Shown: positions 1-9,197, counted from the stretch's first letter. The stretch: DNA of 64,000 bases from Pseudomonas maumuensis (GCF_019139675.1 NZ_CP077077.1:3348001-3412000), one strand, 5' to 3'. Numbers and translations: made by a program. The notes: generated by a model not told the origin, from the letters alone.

Positions 1-853
1 AGGTCACTTCGCTGCCGTACAGGTCGGCGGTGATTTCCACCGGCTGGCCGATGCGCATGTCGCGCAGCTGGGTTTCCTTGAAGTTGGCGTCGACCCACAC
101 CTCGTCCAGCGGAATCACCGCCATGGTCGCGGTGCCCGGCTGCAGGCGCTGGCCCAGTTGCACGGTGCGCTTGGCGACATAGCCGGTGACCGGCGCCACC
201 AGCGTGGTGCGGGCATGGTCCAGGTAGGCCTGGCGCAGGTCGGCGGCGGCGGCCATCACTTCCGGGTGCGACGAGACCACCGTGTCGTCGACCAGCGCGG
301 TGCTGGTGTTGAGTTGCTGGCGGGCACTGTTGACGGCGGCCTGGGCCACGGTCAGGTCATCGCGGGAGTGGGCGACTTCCTCGGCGGCGATGGCACCGCT
401 GTCGGCCAACACCTTGCGTCGGTTGTAGTCCTGCTGGGCCTTCTGCAGCTCGGCCTGGCGGGTCTGCAATTGCGCCTTGAGCGAATCGACATTGCTGTAC
501 AGCCCGCGCACCTGGCGCACGGTACGCGCCAGCTTGGCCTCGGCGGCCTGCAGGGCAACTTCGCTGTCGGCTGGATCGAAACGCAGCAGCACCTGGCCGG
601 CATGCACCAGGTCGCCGTCGTCGGCGCCGATGCTGGTGACGGTGCCAGTGACCAGCGGGGTGATTTCCACGACGTTGCCATTGACGTAGGCGTCATCGGT
701 GCTTTCGTGCCAGCGCCCGACCAGGCTGTACCAGGCCCAGGTGCCGGCACCGGCGAGGATCAGGATCAGCAACAGGGCCAGCAGCCAGGCCTTGCGCTTG
801 CCCGAGTTGTCAGGCTCAGGGGCCGGGGTGGAGGTGTCAGCGGGAGTGGCCAT
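1..853 (-). CDS. HlyD/EmrA-family membrane fusion protein of a multidrug efflux pump (3' part outside window)
   Basis: The reading frame starts with ATG at 853 and runs off the left edge, giving about 284 N-terminal residues of a protein usually near 390. A short cytoplasmic tail is followed by one membrane segment (about residues 21-42), then the lipoyl/barrel-sandwich start DDAYVNGNVVEITPLVTGTV, a long coiled-coil hairpin (about 95-190), and the second lipoyl half (VAPVTGYVAKRTVQLGQRL). This order is typical of EmrA-type adaptors that link an MFS drug exporter to an outer membrane channel across the periplasm. It follows the marR-like gene by 30 bp on the same strand, the usual emrRAB layout; the exporter is expected just beyond the window. 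Family assignment is firm; the exported compound is unknown. Confidence 0.93.
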   Translation of the reverse strand, partial: MATPADTSTPAPEPDNSGKRKAWLLALLLILILAGAGTWAWYSLVGRWHESTDDAYVNGNVVEITPLVTGTVTSIGADDGDLVHAGQVLLRFDPADSEVALQAAEAKLARTVRQVRGLYSNVDSLKAQLQTRQAELQKAQQDYNRRKVLADSGAIAAEEVAHSRDDLTVAQAAVNSARQQLNTSTALVDDTVVSSHPEVMAAAADLRQAYLDHARTTLVAPVTGYVAKRTVQLGQRLQPGTATMAVIPLDEVWVDANFKETQLRDMRIGQPVEITADLYGSEVT

Positions 854-883
854 GACAATACCTTGGAAAATACGTGACTGGGA

Positions 884-1357
884 TCAACGGTCGCCGAAAC
901 GGCGGATCGTCAGGGGGTCGCCGGCGCTGAGCAGGACTTTGGCGAGCAGTTGCTCGAGGGTCTTGAGTTCCTCGGGCTGCAGCACGCCGACCAATTCGTT
1001 CATTGCCGCCGCGCCGACCTGGGGCAGGCGGTCGGCCAGGCGCTGGCCGTCGGCGGTCAGCGCCAGGCGCACCTGGCGGCGGTCGTCGGGGCAGCGGTTG
1101 CGCAGGATCAAGCCCTTCTGCTCGAGGCGGTCGAGCATGCGGGTCATCGAACCGCTGTCCAGGCCCAGGTAACGGCACAGTTCGGCCGGGGTATCGACCT
1201 GGTACTGGGTGACGATGATCAGCACCTTGAACTGGGCGGCCGTGACGCCATCGGCTTCGAGGTGCCAGTCGAGGATGCGGTCCTTGAGCAGCGCGGCGCG
1301 GCCAAGCAGCATGCCGATGGCACAGGTCTGGAAATTTTCCGGGGTGAAATGGGACAT
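884..1357 (-). CDS. MarR-family transcriptional regulator
   Basis: A 157-residue protein of normal MarR length. The winged helix-turn-helix is visible at about residues 56-100: helix TPAELCRYLGLDSGSMTRML, then the wing RNRCPDDRRQVRLALT with the conserved DxRxxxxxLT pattern. It lies 30 bp upstream of the EmrA-like gene on the same strand, so it is probably a repressor of its own efflux operon released by small aromatic ligands, as known for EmrR/MarR. A short palindrome just upstream of its start is a candidate operator. The ligand cannot be told from sequence. Confidence 0.93.
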   Translation of the reverse strand: MSHFTPENFQTCAIGMLLGRAALLKDRILDWHLEADGVTAAQFKVLIIVTQYQVDTPAELCRYLGLDSGSMTRMLDRLEQKGLILRNRCPDDRRQVRLALTADGQRLADRLPQVGAAAMNELVGVLQPEELKTLEQLLAKVLLSAGDPLTIRRFGDR

Positions 1358-1388
1358 CGGCGGCCTGCTCGGGTAATTGTGTGGAAAT

Positions 1389-1407
1389 ATTACTGCTTAG
1401 GCAGTGA
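1389..1407. promoter_or_regulatory. Candidate MarR operator
   Basis: The sequence ACTGCTTAGGCAGT (1392-1405) is an inverted repeat with 5-bp arms and a 4-bp centre, 35-48 bp upstream of the MarR start codon in an AT-rich stretch. Position and symmetry fit an autoregulatory MarR site. This is inference from layout only. Confidence 0.45.
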
Positions 1408-1545
1408 ATGTCAAAGCCTTGATTAGGAGGCTAAATAAATATTTATCGGGAGGGGGTGGAAGCGTCAGCGCTTGCTGTGTGGAGTCGGGCTGTTGCGTAT
1501 TCATGAAAGGAGCGCCGCCTGAGGCGGGATGCTCGACGTTAGAGT

Positions 1546-1822
1546 TGCAGTGCCTGTCAGATCGAGCGCCGCCCGCGCGGCGCATCGCGGATGAATCCGC
1601 TCCTACACTTGTTGCAACGTACCGAACCTGTCAGGCCATGGTTGCCAGCCTTGGCGCAAGGCTTGAGACAGGTGGGGCAGCAGCAATGCCCACCGAAAAA
1701 TCGCGTCGAGCAACAAGGCTATCAACCATGGCCTATCAGGCATGGCCACGTTGCAAAAGATGTAGGAGCGGATTCATCCGCGATGCGCCGCGCGGGCGGC
1801 GCTCGATCTGACAGGCGCTGCA
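1546..1822. repeat. Composite REP-pair repeat element, copy A
   Basis: Two arms of about 75 bp (1546-1620 and 1748-1822) are near-perfect inverted copies of each other. Each contains the GC-rich core GATCGAGCGCCGCCCGCGCG followed by a REP-like tail (…ATCCGCTCCTACA). The centre includes CCTTGGCGCAAGGCTTGAGA and aligns with the centres of the copies at 12741-13007 and 58734-59000. It fills most of the gap between the MarR gene and glycerate kinase; I see no gene there. Confidence 0.85.
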
Positions 1823-1848
1823 AGCGTTGAGACGAACACCCGAAGCCG

Positions 1849-2988
1849 TCAGCCTTGGCGCGCCAATTGCCACAACCGCGCCACATCCGCGGCCCGCGCC
1901 TTGAGCAACGCCCCCGCCTCGGCACAGGCCTGCTCCAAACTCATCGGCCCGCTGGCCAGAGCGAAGGCCGCATCGATGCCCTGCCCATACAGTTGCTCGT
2001 AGCCCGCACCGAGCGTGCCCGCCAGCACCACCACCGGCACGCCGTGACGCTTGGCCACCCGCGCCACCCCGAGGGGCGTCTTGCCGCGCAGGGTCTGGGC
2101 GTCGAAGCGCCCTTCGCCGGTAATCACCAGATCCGCGCCCTGCACCAGGGCGTCGAGCCCGGCCAGCTCGGCGACCACCTCGACCCCCGGGCGGAACTGC
2201 GCGCCCATGAACGCCTTGGCCGCGAACCCCATCCCGCCGGCCGCACCGCTGCCAGGCTCGTCACGCACATCCTTGCCCAGCACACCCGCGCAATGATCGG
2301 CGAAGTGCGCCAGGGCCTGGTCCAGGGCCTGAACCTGCTCGGGGTTGGCACCCTTCTGCGGGCCGAAGATCGCCGAGGCGCCATTGGCGCCGCACAGTGG
2401 ATTATCGACATCTGCGGCAACATCCACCCGCACCTGCGCCAGGCGTGGGTCAAGGCTGCTGGCGTCGATGCGCGCCAGTTGCGCCAGGGCTAGCCCGCCC
2501 TCGGCCAATGGCTCGCCCCCGACATCCAGCAGGCGCAGGCCCAACGCACGCAGCATGCCGCTGCCGCCGTCGTTGGTGGCGCTGCCGCCGATGGCCAGCA
2601 CAATCCGCGAAGCGCCGGCCGCCAGCGCCGCGGCGATCAACTCGCCGGTGCCCCAGGTGCTGCTACGGCACGCGTCGCGCCGCCCGTTAGGTACCAGCTG
2701 GATGCCACTGGCCTGGGCCATCTCGATCACCGCCGTGCGGCTCTCGGCCAGCCATCCCCACGCGGCCTCGACGGGCTCGCCCAGCGGGCCACGTACCACC
2801 TGACGGCGCAGTTCGCCCTGGCTGGCGGCGACGATCGCCTCCATGGTGCCTTCACCGCCATCGGCCATCGGGCATTCGATGCGCTCGCAGGCCGGCCACA
2901 CCTCGGCCAGGCCGGTGGCGATGGCGCGGGCGACACCGGCTGCGTCGAGGCTGTCCTTGAACGAATCGGGGGCGATGACGATTTTCAT
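1849..2988 (-). CDS. Glycerate kinase
   Basis: A 379-residue protein starting MKIVIAPDSFKDS, the standard N-terminus of the GarK/GlxK glycerate kinase family; a longer frame exists upstream, but the ATG at 2988 has a good ribosome site (AGGAGA). Family motifs seen in order are MADGGEGTMEA (about 43-53), GGSATNDGGSGML (about 130-142), and ITGEGRFDAQT near residue 288. It phosphorylates D-glycerate with ATP, feeding glyoxylate, glucarate or tartronate breakdown into glycolysis. A CdaR/SdaR-type regulator and an MFS carrier lie next to it, a grouping known for sugar-diacid and glycerate use. Whether 2- or 3-phosphoglycerate is formed cannot be read from the sequence. Confidence 0.93.
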   Translation of the reverse strand: MKIVIAPDSFKDSLDAAGVARAIATGLAEVWPACERIECPMADGGEGTMEAIVAASQGELRRQVVRGPLGEPVEAAWGWLAESRTAVIEMAQASGIQLVPNGRRDACRSSTWGTGELIAAALAAGASRIVLAIGGSATNDGGSGMLRALGLRLLDVGGEPLAEGGLALAQLARIDASSLDPRLAQVRVDVAADVDNPLCGANGASAIFGPQKGANPEQVQALDQALAHFADHCAGVLGKDVRDEPGSGAAGGMGFAAKAFMGAQFRPGVEVVAELAGLDALVQGADLVITGEGRFDAQTLRGKTPLGVARVAKRHGVPVVVLAGTLGAGYEQLYGQGIDAAFALASGPMSLEQACAEAGALLKARAADVARLWQLARQG

Positions 2989-3098
2989 GGGATTCTCCTG
3001 TCCTGTTCCGCGCATGCTGACAGGTGCGCGGTGCACTGGCCTCGGTCGGATGCACAAAACCCAGGGGCGGTTGTTTGGGCGAATGCCTTTGCCAGCCG

Positions 3099-4196
3099 TC
3101 AGTCCGCCGGCAACAGCTGCAACCCCAGGTACAAGCTCAGCATCCCCTCCATGCGCAACGGATCCACCTCCCCCACCTCGGCAATGCGCTCCAGCCGGTA
3201 GCGCAAACTGTTGCGGTGTATTCCCAGCGCCTCGGCGCAGGCCTGGCTCTGCCCGTCATGGGCGCACCAGGCGCGCAGGGTGAGCAGCAACTGCCCGCTG
3301 GCGTCCTTGGCGCGAATGCGCTGCAAGGGTTCGAGCAGCTCGTCCAGCGCATCGTCGTTGCGGTGGCGCCACAGCAGCGCCGGCAGGCGATAGCGGGCCA
3401 GGCTCAGCAGGCGCTCGTCGGGCAGCACCTCACGACCGTAGGCCAAGAGGTCGCGCACCCGCCGGTAACTGCGGCGCAGTTGCTCCAGGCTCTGCGCCGG
3501 GCTGCCCAAGGCCAGGCGCTCGACGTCCCAATCATGGCGTTGCAGGCGTTCGAGCAGGCGCGGCTCGTCCAGCGGCACGCCAGCTGGCCGGCACCATAGC
3601 AGCGACTGCCGCGCAGGGCTGACACACCAGCTGTCCGGGTAGCGGCTCATCAGCCAGGCCGAGAGCGCCTCGGCAGGCGGGCCGCCGCGCAACTCGAACA
3701 GGCAGGCAATGCGTGGCAGGTTCGGTTTGAGCCCCAGTTGCCGGGCTTCATCGACCAGCCGCGGCGAGTCACCGCTGCCGCCCAGCAACAGTGCCAGCAG
3801 GTCGTCGCAGCGCTGGCGCCGCCACTGCTGCTCCACCTGCAGGTGGCGCTGGGCCAGGAGCATCTCGGCGGTCATGCGCACCAGCTCGGCGTAGGTGCGC
3901 AGTTGCTGAGGATCGCCGGTGAGGCCGAGCACGCCGATCAGCCGGCCATCGAGCATCAATGGCAAATTGACGCCGGGCTGCACGCCCTTGAGGCACTTGG
4001 CCGCCTCCACGTCCAGCTCGACGATGCGCCCGTTGGCCAGCACCAGCTGCGCGCCTTCGTGGCGGGTATTGATGCGCTCGGCCTCGCCACTGCCCAGGAT
4101 CAGCCCCTGGCTGTCCATCACGTTGACGTTGCACGGCAGGATGGCCATCGCCCGGTCGACGATGTCCTGGGCCAGGTCGTGGTCCAGCTCGAACAT
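3099..4196 (-). CDS. CdaR/SdaR-family sugar-diacid-responsive regulator
   Basis: A 365-residue protein. The first 135 residues form the diacid-recognition domain (start MFELDHDLAQDIVDRAMAIL, with NVMDSQGLILGSG). The C-terminus carries the PucR-type helix-turn-helix (EALGIHRNSLRYRLERI, about residues 327-343). In E. coli the homologue CdaR activates glucarate, galactarate and glycerate genes. Here it lies between glycerate kinase (110 bp downstream, same strand) and a divergent MFS carrier, so it probably controls both in response to glycerate or a sugar diacid. Confidence 0.92.
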   Translation of the reverse strand: MFELDHDLAQDIVDRAMAILPCNVNVMDSQGLILGSGEAERINTRHEGAQLVLANGRIVELDVEAAKCLKGVQPGVNLPLMLDGRLIGVLGLTGDPQQLRTYAELVRMTAEMLLAQRHLQVEQQWRRQRCDDLLALLLGGSGDSPRLVDEARQLGLKPNLPRIACLFELRGGPPAEALSAWLMSRYPDSWCVSPARQSLLWCRPAGVPLDEPRLLERLQRHDWDVERLALGSPAQSLEQLRRSYRRVRDLLAYGREVLPDERLLSLARYRLPALLWRHRNDDALDELLEPLQRIRAKDASGQLLLTLRAWCAHDGQSQACAEALGIHRNSLRYRLERIAEVGEVDPLRMEGMLSLYLGLQLLPAD

Positions 4197-4246
4197 TTAA
4201 GAATCCTTCGGCTTTGGTCGGGGGCACAGCAGTCCCTACCTGAAGC

Positions 4247-4260
4247 TGTGCAAAAGCACA
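4247..4260. promoter_or_regulatory. Candidate operator between regulator and MFS gene
   Basis: TGTGCAAAAGCACA is a perfect inverted repeat (5-bp arms, AAAA centre), 51 bp upstream of the regulator start and 90 bp upstream of the carrier start. A site shared by both divergent genes would sit here. Assignment to the CdaR-like protein is inference. Confidence 0.4.
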
Positions 4261-4350
4261 AAGACAGCCGCGCTACACTGCCCGAGACTTTTCCAGGCGA
4301 GCGCCGGCACAGGCGACGCGGTGACAACCATAACAACAGAGAACCCGATC

Positions 4351-5682
4351 ATGGCACACAGCCCCGCCCCTGACCAAGGCAACGAGATCACCCGCAATGC
4401 GCTCTACCGGCGCATCACCCTGCGGCTGATCCCGTTCATTTTCATCTGCTACCTGTTCAACTACCTCGACCGCGTCAATGTCGGCTTCGCCAAGCTGCAG
4501 ATGCTCGATGCACTGAAATTCAGCGAAACCGTGTACGGCCTCGGCGCCGGCATCTTCTTCATCGGCTACGTGCTCTGCGGCCTGCCCAGCAACCTGGCGC
4601 TCAACCGCTTCGGGCCGCGACGCTGGATCGCGCTGATGATGATCGCCTGGGGCAGCCTGTCCACCTGCCTGCTGTTCGTCACCACCCCCACCGAGTTCTA
4701 CACCCTGCGCCTGTTGACCGGCGCCGCCGAAGCGGGCTTCTTTCCGGGCGTGGTGCTTTACCTCTCGCGCTGGTTCCCGGCGGACCGTCGCGGCCGCATC
4801 ATGGCCTTGTTCATGTCGGCGATCCCGGTGTCCGGGCTGCTGGGCGGGCCGTTCTCCGGCTGGATCCTCGACCACTTCGCCGCCGGCCAGCACGGCCTGG
4901 CCGGCTGGCAGTGGATGTTCCTGATCCAGGGCTTGCCCACCGTCGCGCTGGGCGCGCTGGCCATCGTGCTGCTCAGCGACGGCTACCAGAGCGCCCGCTG
5001 GCTGAGCCCGGCTGAACGCCAGCTGATCGAGGCGGACCTGAAAGCCGACGCCGCCGGCAAGCCGGCCACCCGCGGCGACAGCGTGCTGTCGGTGCTGGGC
5101 AACCCGCTGATCTGGACTTTCGGTTTCGTCTACTTCTGCATCCAGAGCGGTGTCTATGCCATCAACTTCTGGCTGCCGTCGATCATCAAGAACATGGGCT
5201 TCGACAGCCCCCTGCTGATCGGCTGGCTCAGCGCCATCCCGTACCTGCTGGCCGGTGTGTTCATGATTGTCGTCGGCCGCTCGGCGGACCTGCGCAACGA
5301 ACGCCGCTGGCACCTCGTGGTACCGATGCTGATGGGGGCGCTGGGCCTGCTGATCGCGGTGAACTTCGCCGCCCACCCGAGCATCGCCATCCTCGGCCTG
5401 TCCATCGCCACCATGGGTGCGCTGACCGGCCTGCCGATGTTCTGGCCGATGCCGACCGCGCTGCTCACCGCCGGCACCGCCGTGGCGGGCCTGGCGATCA
5501 TCAACTCGGTGGGGCAGATGGCCGGCTTCCTCAGCCCCTACCTGGTGGGTTTCATCAAGGACCAGACCGGCTCGACCGATGCGGCGTTGTATGCGCTGGC
5601 CGGGCTGATCGTGGTCGGTAGCCTGGTGGCCTTGCGCGTTTCGCGCAGCACCAGCAGCGCCCTGGCAGGCGTTCGCCAGTAA
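4351..5682 (+). CDS. MFS transporter, anion:cation symporter family (probable glycerate/sugar-acid uptake)
   Basis: An integral membrane protein of 443 residues with 12 predicted helices, opening with ITLRLIPFIFICYLFNYLDR, typical of the ACS family (glucarate, galactonate and tartrate carriers). The MFS loop motif appears as SRWFPADRRGR near residue 142. The ATG at 4351 is preferred to a GTG at 4321 because the family's N-terminal spacing fits and a weak AGAGAA site precedes it. It is divergent from the CdaR-like regulator and is the likely uptake system for the substrate that ends in glycerate kinase. Exact substrate unknown. Confidence 0.88.
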   Translation: MAHSPAPDQGNEITRNALYRRITLRLIPFIFICYLFNYLDRVNVGFAKLQMLDALKFSETVYGLGAGIFFIGYVLCGLPSNLALNRFGPRRWIALMMIAWGSLSTCLLFVTTPTEFYTLRLLTGAAEAGFFPGVVLYLSRWFPADRRGRIMALFMSAIPVSGLLGGPFSGWILDHFAAGQHGLAGWQWMFLIQGLPTVALGALAIVLLSDGYQSARWLSPAERQLIEADLKADAAGKPATRGDSVLSVLGNPLIWTFGFVYFCIQSGVYAINFWLPSIIKNMGFDSPLLIGWLSAIPYLLAGVFMIVVGRSADLRNERRWHLVVPMLMGALGLLIAVNFAAHPSIAILGLSIATMGALTGLPMFWPMPTALLTAGTAVAGLAIINSVGQMAGFLSPYLVGFIKDQTGSTDAALYALAGLIVVGSLVALRVSRSTSSALAGVRQ

Positions 5683-5692
5683 GTGCCGACGA

Positions 5693-5721
5693 GGCCATCG
5701 CGGGCCAGCCCCGCGATGGCC
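5693..5721. terminator. Hairpin between convergent genes
   Basis: GGCCATCGCGGG pairs perfectly with CCCGCGATGGCC around a 5-base loop, just after the MFS stop and abutting the stop of the convergent peptidase gene. No clear U-run follows, so it is either a bidirectional terminator or a REP-type hairpin. Confidence 0.6.
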
Positions 5722-6831
5722 TTAGCTGCGCGGTTTCCAGCCAGCTTCATGCAATGCCGTCAGCAAGGTATCCCCATCCAGCGCCGGCACCACCACCCCT
5801 CCCTTGCCCTGCATCGTACGCCCCGCCAGCAAGGCATTGACGATTGCCTCCTCCACCGCTTCCGCCGCCGCCATGAACAACGCCGAAATATGGTCGTTGT
5901 TGAGCATGCGCAACTCGGTGCATTGTTCCAGCCCTTTGCGTGCGTAGTCCGCCGGCGGCAGATTCTGGTTACCGGTGGAGAACGCCAGGAAGATATCGCC
6001 GCTGGAGTCCTCGGTGCCGCCACCGGTGCGGGCGATGCCGATCGACGCGCGCTGGGCCAGGCGCTGGCACTGGTGTGGCAGCAGCGGCGCGTCGGTGGCG
6101 ATCACCACCACGATCGAGCCCATGCCCGGGGTGCCGGTCACAGGCTCGGCGAAAGGCGACGGCAAATGCCCCAGTTGGCGCCCGACCGGGTAACCGTCCA
6201 CCCGTAGCTCGCGCCGCTGGCCATGGTTGGCCTGGACCAGCGCGCCGACGGTCCAGCCGCCCTGCCCGTCCTCCAGGCGCCGCGAGGCCGTGCCGATGCC
6301 GCCCTTGAACTCGTGGCAGATCATCCCCGTGCCACCGCCCACCGGTCCTTCCTGCACCGGCCCCGAGATGGCCGCCTCCTGTGCCTGGCGCACCTGCGCC
6401 GGGGTCACGTGCTGGCCCCAGATGTCATTGAGCAAGCCATCGTAGGTCTCCATGACCACCGGCATGCACCAGTACACCGCTTCGTCCGGCAGGCGCTCGC
6501 GCTCGGCGGCGATCAGCGCATCGCGCACCACGCCGACACTGTGGGTATTGGTGATGGCGATCGGCGTGGTCAGCAGGCCGGCCTCGCGGATCCACTCCAG
6601 GCCCGTGGCGTCGCCGTTGCCGTTGAGCACGTGACAGCCGGCGAAACAGGGTTGCTGGCGGGCCGCGCCTGCGCGGGGCTCGATCAGCGTCACTCCGGTG
6701 CGGATCGGCGCCGCGCGTTGTTCGTCGATCAGGGTGCTGTGGCCGACCCGCACCCCTGGTACGTCGGTAATGGCATTGAACGGGCCCGGGGTGCCGTGGC
6801 CGAGGGTGATGCCCAGTTGACGCGCACGCAT
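5722..6831 (-). CDS. P1-family peptidase (DmpA-like aminopeptidase/amidase)
   Basis: A 369-residue protein starting MRARQLGITLGHG with a ribosome site (AAGGAG) before the ATG at 6831. DmpA-family marks are NAITDVPGVRVGHSTL near the start and the self-cleavage site GMGSIVVVIATDAP, with the expected nucleophile Ser at residue 239. Family members split into two chains and then cut N-terminal residues from peptides, amides or beta-peptides. It lies 17 bp downstream of an APC permease gene, so the pair probably imports and hydrolyses an amide- or peptide-like compound. No signal peptide is seen, so cytoplasmic action is likely. Confidence 0.92.
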   Translation of the reverse strand: MRARQLGITLGHGTPGPFNAITDVPGVRVGHSTLIDEQRAAPIRTGVTLIEPRAGAARQQPCFAGCHVLNGNGDATGLEWIREAGLLTTPIAITNTHSVGVVRDALIAAERERLPDEAVYWCMPVVMETYDGLLNDIWGQHVTPAQVRQAQEAAISGPVQEGPVGGGTGMICHEFKGGIGTASRRLEDGQGGWTVGALVQANHGQRRELRVDGYPVGRQLGHLPSPFAEPVTGTPGMGSIVVVIATDAPLLPHQCQRLAQRASIGIARTGGGTEDSSGDIFLAFSTGNQNLPPADYARKGLEQCTELRMLNNDHISALFMAAAEAVEEAIVNALLAGRTMQGKGGVVVPALDGDTLLTALHEAGWKPRS

Positions 6832-6848
6832 GTGTACTCCTTGGATAC

Positions 6849-8213
6849 TCACAATTTCTGGAAGGTCGGGCTGAGCCGACCGTGGGTGCTGTACAGCGTC
6901 ACCGACACGGCCAGCAGCCCGAGGATGATCAACAGGTCGCGCAGGGACGCCTCGCGCAGCAGGGTCACCAGCAGCCAGCCGGCACCGCTGACTGCCAGCA
7001 GCGCCGGCAAAGGCCACAGCGGCATGCGGTACGGATGCTCGCGGTCGCGGCGCAGTACCCGGCTGCACAGGGCGCATGCGGCCACCACCAGGTAGATCAG
7101 CAGCAACAGCAGCACGGTGAACGAGGTCAGCTCCTCCAGGCTGCCGGACAGGCTCAGCAAGGCCGACGGCACGGCGAGGAACAGCGTGGCCAGCCACGGC
7201 GACTCCCAGCGCGGGTGGATCAGGGTGAAGGCGCGGTTGAGCGTGGGCGTCCAGATCGCATCGCGCCCGCTGCTGTACACCACCCGACCGACCTGGATGA
7301 CGATGGCCACGATGGCGTTGAACACCGAGAGGAAGATCCCCGCGCTGACCAGCCGCGCCAGGGTCTCGTTGCCATGGGCAGTCAGCAGGTAGCCGATCGG
7401 ATCGCCGCTGGCCAGCATCGCCTGCAGCGACGGCGCGCCGATCAACAGCGCGGCCAACGGGATCACCTCGATCGCCACCACCACCGCCAGCGACCACAGC
7501 ACCGCCCGATGCACGGTGCGCCCACGGTCCTTCATGTCTTCGGCCAGCAGCACCGCGCCACCATAACCATTGAAGGCGAACAGCGCCATGCCCACCGCGC
7601 CCAGCACCAGTGCCCAGGGCGCCGCCGTCAGCCCTCCTTGCTCGAGCATCTGCGGCTGCAACAGGCTCGCCGCTGGTTGGCTGGCATTGCCGAACCCCAG
7701 GATCACGATCACCAGCAGTGCGGCGACCTCGCAGAACAGGAACACCCCTGTGATCCAGGCATTCAGGCGGATATTGAGGATACCCAGGGCATAGCTCGAC
7801 ACCACGATCACCAAGGCCACGGTCTGGGTATCGAAACGCGTGCCCAGGGCATTGTTCAGGTAGGTGGCGGCGCCACCTGCGAGCACCGGCGGAATGAACA
7901 GCATCGAGGCCAGCACGGTGAGGAAAGTGGCATAGCCCGCCAGCCCGCCGAACACGCGCTTGGCGTACACATACTCGCCGCCGGCGGAGCTGTGGGCGCG
8001 CCCCAGTTCGGCGTAGCACCAGGCGAACATCAACGCCAGCGCACCGGCCATGATGAACGACAGGAACGCACCACTGCCGGCCTGCTGGATGGCGAACGGG
8101 GCAATGACGAACACGGAACTGGCCGGGGTCACCGCGGAAACGGTGATGGCGACCACGTCGAACACACCCAGGCGCTGCTTGAGCGCGCTTGCGGGCTCTT
8201 CGCTGGAGCTCAT
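6849..8213 (-). CDS. APC-superfamily amino acid/amine permease
   Basis: A 454-residue membrane protein with about 12 helices. The N-terminus after MSSSEEPASALKQRLGVFDV enters the first broken helix (VVAITVSAVTPASSVFVIAP), as in APC carriers; GGEYVYAKRVFGGLAGY and the EDMKDRGRTVHRA loop are also typical. The ATG at 8213 is chosen because AGAGGAAAA stands in front of it; the open frame extends further upstream without family similarity. It is probably co-transcribed with the downstream P1 peptidase and divergent from a LuxR-type regulator that may control it. Confidence 0.9.
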   Translation of the reverse strand: MSSSEEPASALKQRLGVFDVVAITVSAVTPASSVFVIAPFAIQQAGSGAFLSFIMAGALALMFAWCYAELGRAHSSAGGEYVYAKRVFGGLAGYATFLTVLASMLFIPPVLAGGAATYLNNALGTRFDTQTVALVIVVSSYALGILNIRLNAWITGVFLFCEVAALLVIVILGFGNASQPAASLLQPQMLEQGGLTAAPWALVLGAVGMALFAFNGYGGAVLLAEDMKDRGRTVHRAVLWSLAVVVAIEVIPLAALLIGAPSLQAMLASGDPIGYLLTAHGNETLARLVSAGIFLSVFNAIVAIVIQVGRVVYSSGRDAIWTPTLNRAFTLIHPRWESPWLATLFLAVPSALLSLSGSLEELTSFTVLLLLLIYLVVAACALCSRVLRRDREHPYRMPLWPLPALLAVSGAGWLLVTLLREASLRDLLIILGLLAVSVTLYSTHGRLSPTFQKL

Positions 8214-8315
8214 GGCGTTTTTCCTCTGATTGTTATTGGTTGTGAGGGGAAAACCGGTCGCGCGGCCGCTGGACCTGGGCCGGACTGTAGGCCTGGGCAA
8301 GCCTTTGGCCAATTA

Positions 8316-8344
8316 CCCTTAGGGGGTACGCCCCTTGACGGGGC
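8316..8344. promoter_or_regulatory. Candidate operators in the permease-LuxR intergenic region
   Basis: Two adjacent inverted repeats are visible: CCCTTAGGG (8316-8324) and GCCCC-TTGAC-GGGGC (8330-8344). They lie 51-79 bp upstream of the LuxR-type gene and about 100 bp upstream of the permease. They are plausible sites for the LuxR protein; this is inferred from position only. Confidence 0.35.
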
Positions 8345-8394
8345 GGTGCAAAGCTCTGAACACTGCGGGCCTACCACCAGCCGCGGCGGGCACC

Positions 8395-9192
8395 ATGCAC
8401 CATCTATTCACCGAAGCCAGCGCCCATGCCGGCCTTGCCCGCACCGTCGAGCAGATCGGCCAGCCGCGCTTCTGGCGCCAATTGATCCTGCTGCTGCAGC
8501 AGTGGCTGGCGTTCGACAACGCCCTGGCGATGTTCTACCCCCGCGCCGGGCTGCCGCGGGCACTGGAAATTTTCGACGCGCGGGGTGAAGGCAACCCCGA
8601 GGCCATGGCCCTGTACCTGAGTGGCCTGTATCAGCTCGACCCGTTCTACCAGGCCTGCCAGGAGCGTATCGGCGATGGCCTGCACCGCCTGGAAGAAGTG
8701 GCGCCGGACCAGTTCCGCCAGAGCGAGTACTACCTCAAGTACTTTCACGACCATGTCCTCGAAGACGAGGTGCAGTTCATCGTCCAGCTCGGCGACAGCG
8801 GCGCCCTGTCCCTGTCGCTGGGCCGCCGCGAACGCTTCGACAGCGCCAGCCACGGCCTGCTGGCGCTGGTCTGTCCGTGGGTGGTCGCGCTGATGTCCCA
8901 GCACTGGCTGCAGCAGAGCCTGCGCCCCACGCCAGTGGCGGGCATGGCCCACCAGGTGCGCGACGCCATGAGCCTGTTCGGCGCCAAGGTGCTGTCTGAG
9001 CGCGAGCTGGAGATTGCCCGGCTTATCCTGCGCGGTTATTCATCGAAAGCCATGGCCGAGCGCCTGGCCATCTCACCGGAGACCATCAAGGTGCATCGCC
9101 GGCACCTGTACGCCAAGCTGGACATCTCGTCGCAGCCGGAGCTGTTCTCATTGTTTCTGCAATCGCTGGGGCATGATCCGCAAGACCCTTGA
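8395..9192 (+). CDS. LuxR-type helix-turn-helix transcriptional regulator
   Basis: A 265-residue protein with a C-terminal LuxR/FixJ DNA-binding domain (about residues 200-255): LSERELEIARLILRGYSSKA, followed by ISPETIKVHRRHLYAKLDIS. The first 190 residues do not look like a receiver or a classical acyl-homoserine-lactone pocket and are probably a ligand-sensing domain. The ATG at 8395 is preferred to an upstream frame start at 8335. The gene is divergent from the permease-peptidase pair and probably regulates it. Ligand unknown. Confidence 0.9.
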   Translation: MHHLFTEASAHAGLARTVEQIGQPRFWRQLILLLQQWLAFDNALAMFYPRAGLPRALEIFDARGEGNPEAMALYLSGLYQLDPFYQACQERIGDGLHRLEEVAPDQFRQSEYYLKYFHDHVLEDEVQFIVQLGDSGALSLSLGRRERFDSASHGLLALVCPWVVALMSQHWLQQSLRPTPVAGMAHQVRDAMSLFGAKVLSERELEIARLILRGYSSKAMAERLAISPETIKVHRRHLYAKLDISSQPELFSLFLQSLGHDPQDP

Positions 9193-9197
9193 ACAAG

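Noticed and set aside
6832..8019. In-frame extension of the P1 peptidase upstream through the permease gene
   Set aside because: It is out of frame with the real permease, lacks homology, and a good ribosome site precedes the ATG at 6831.
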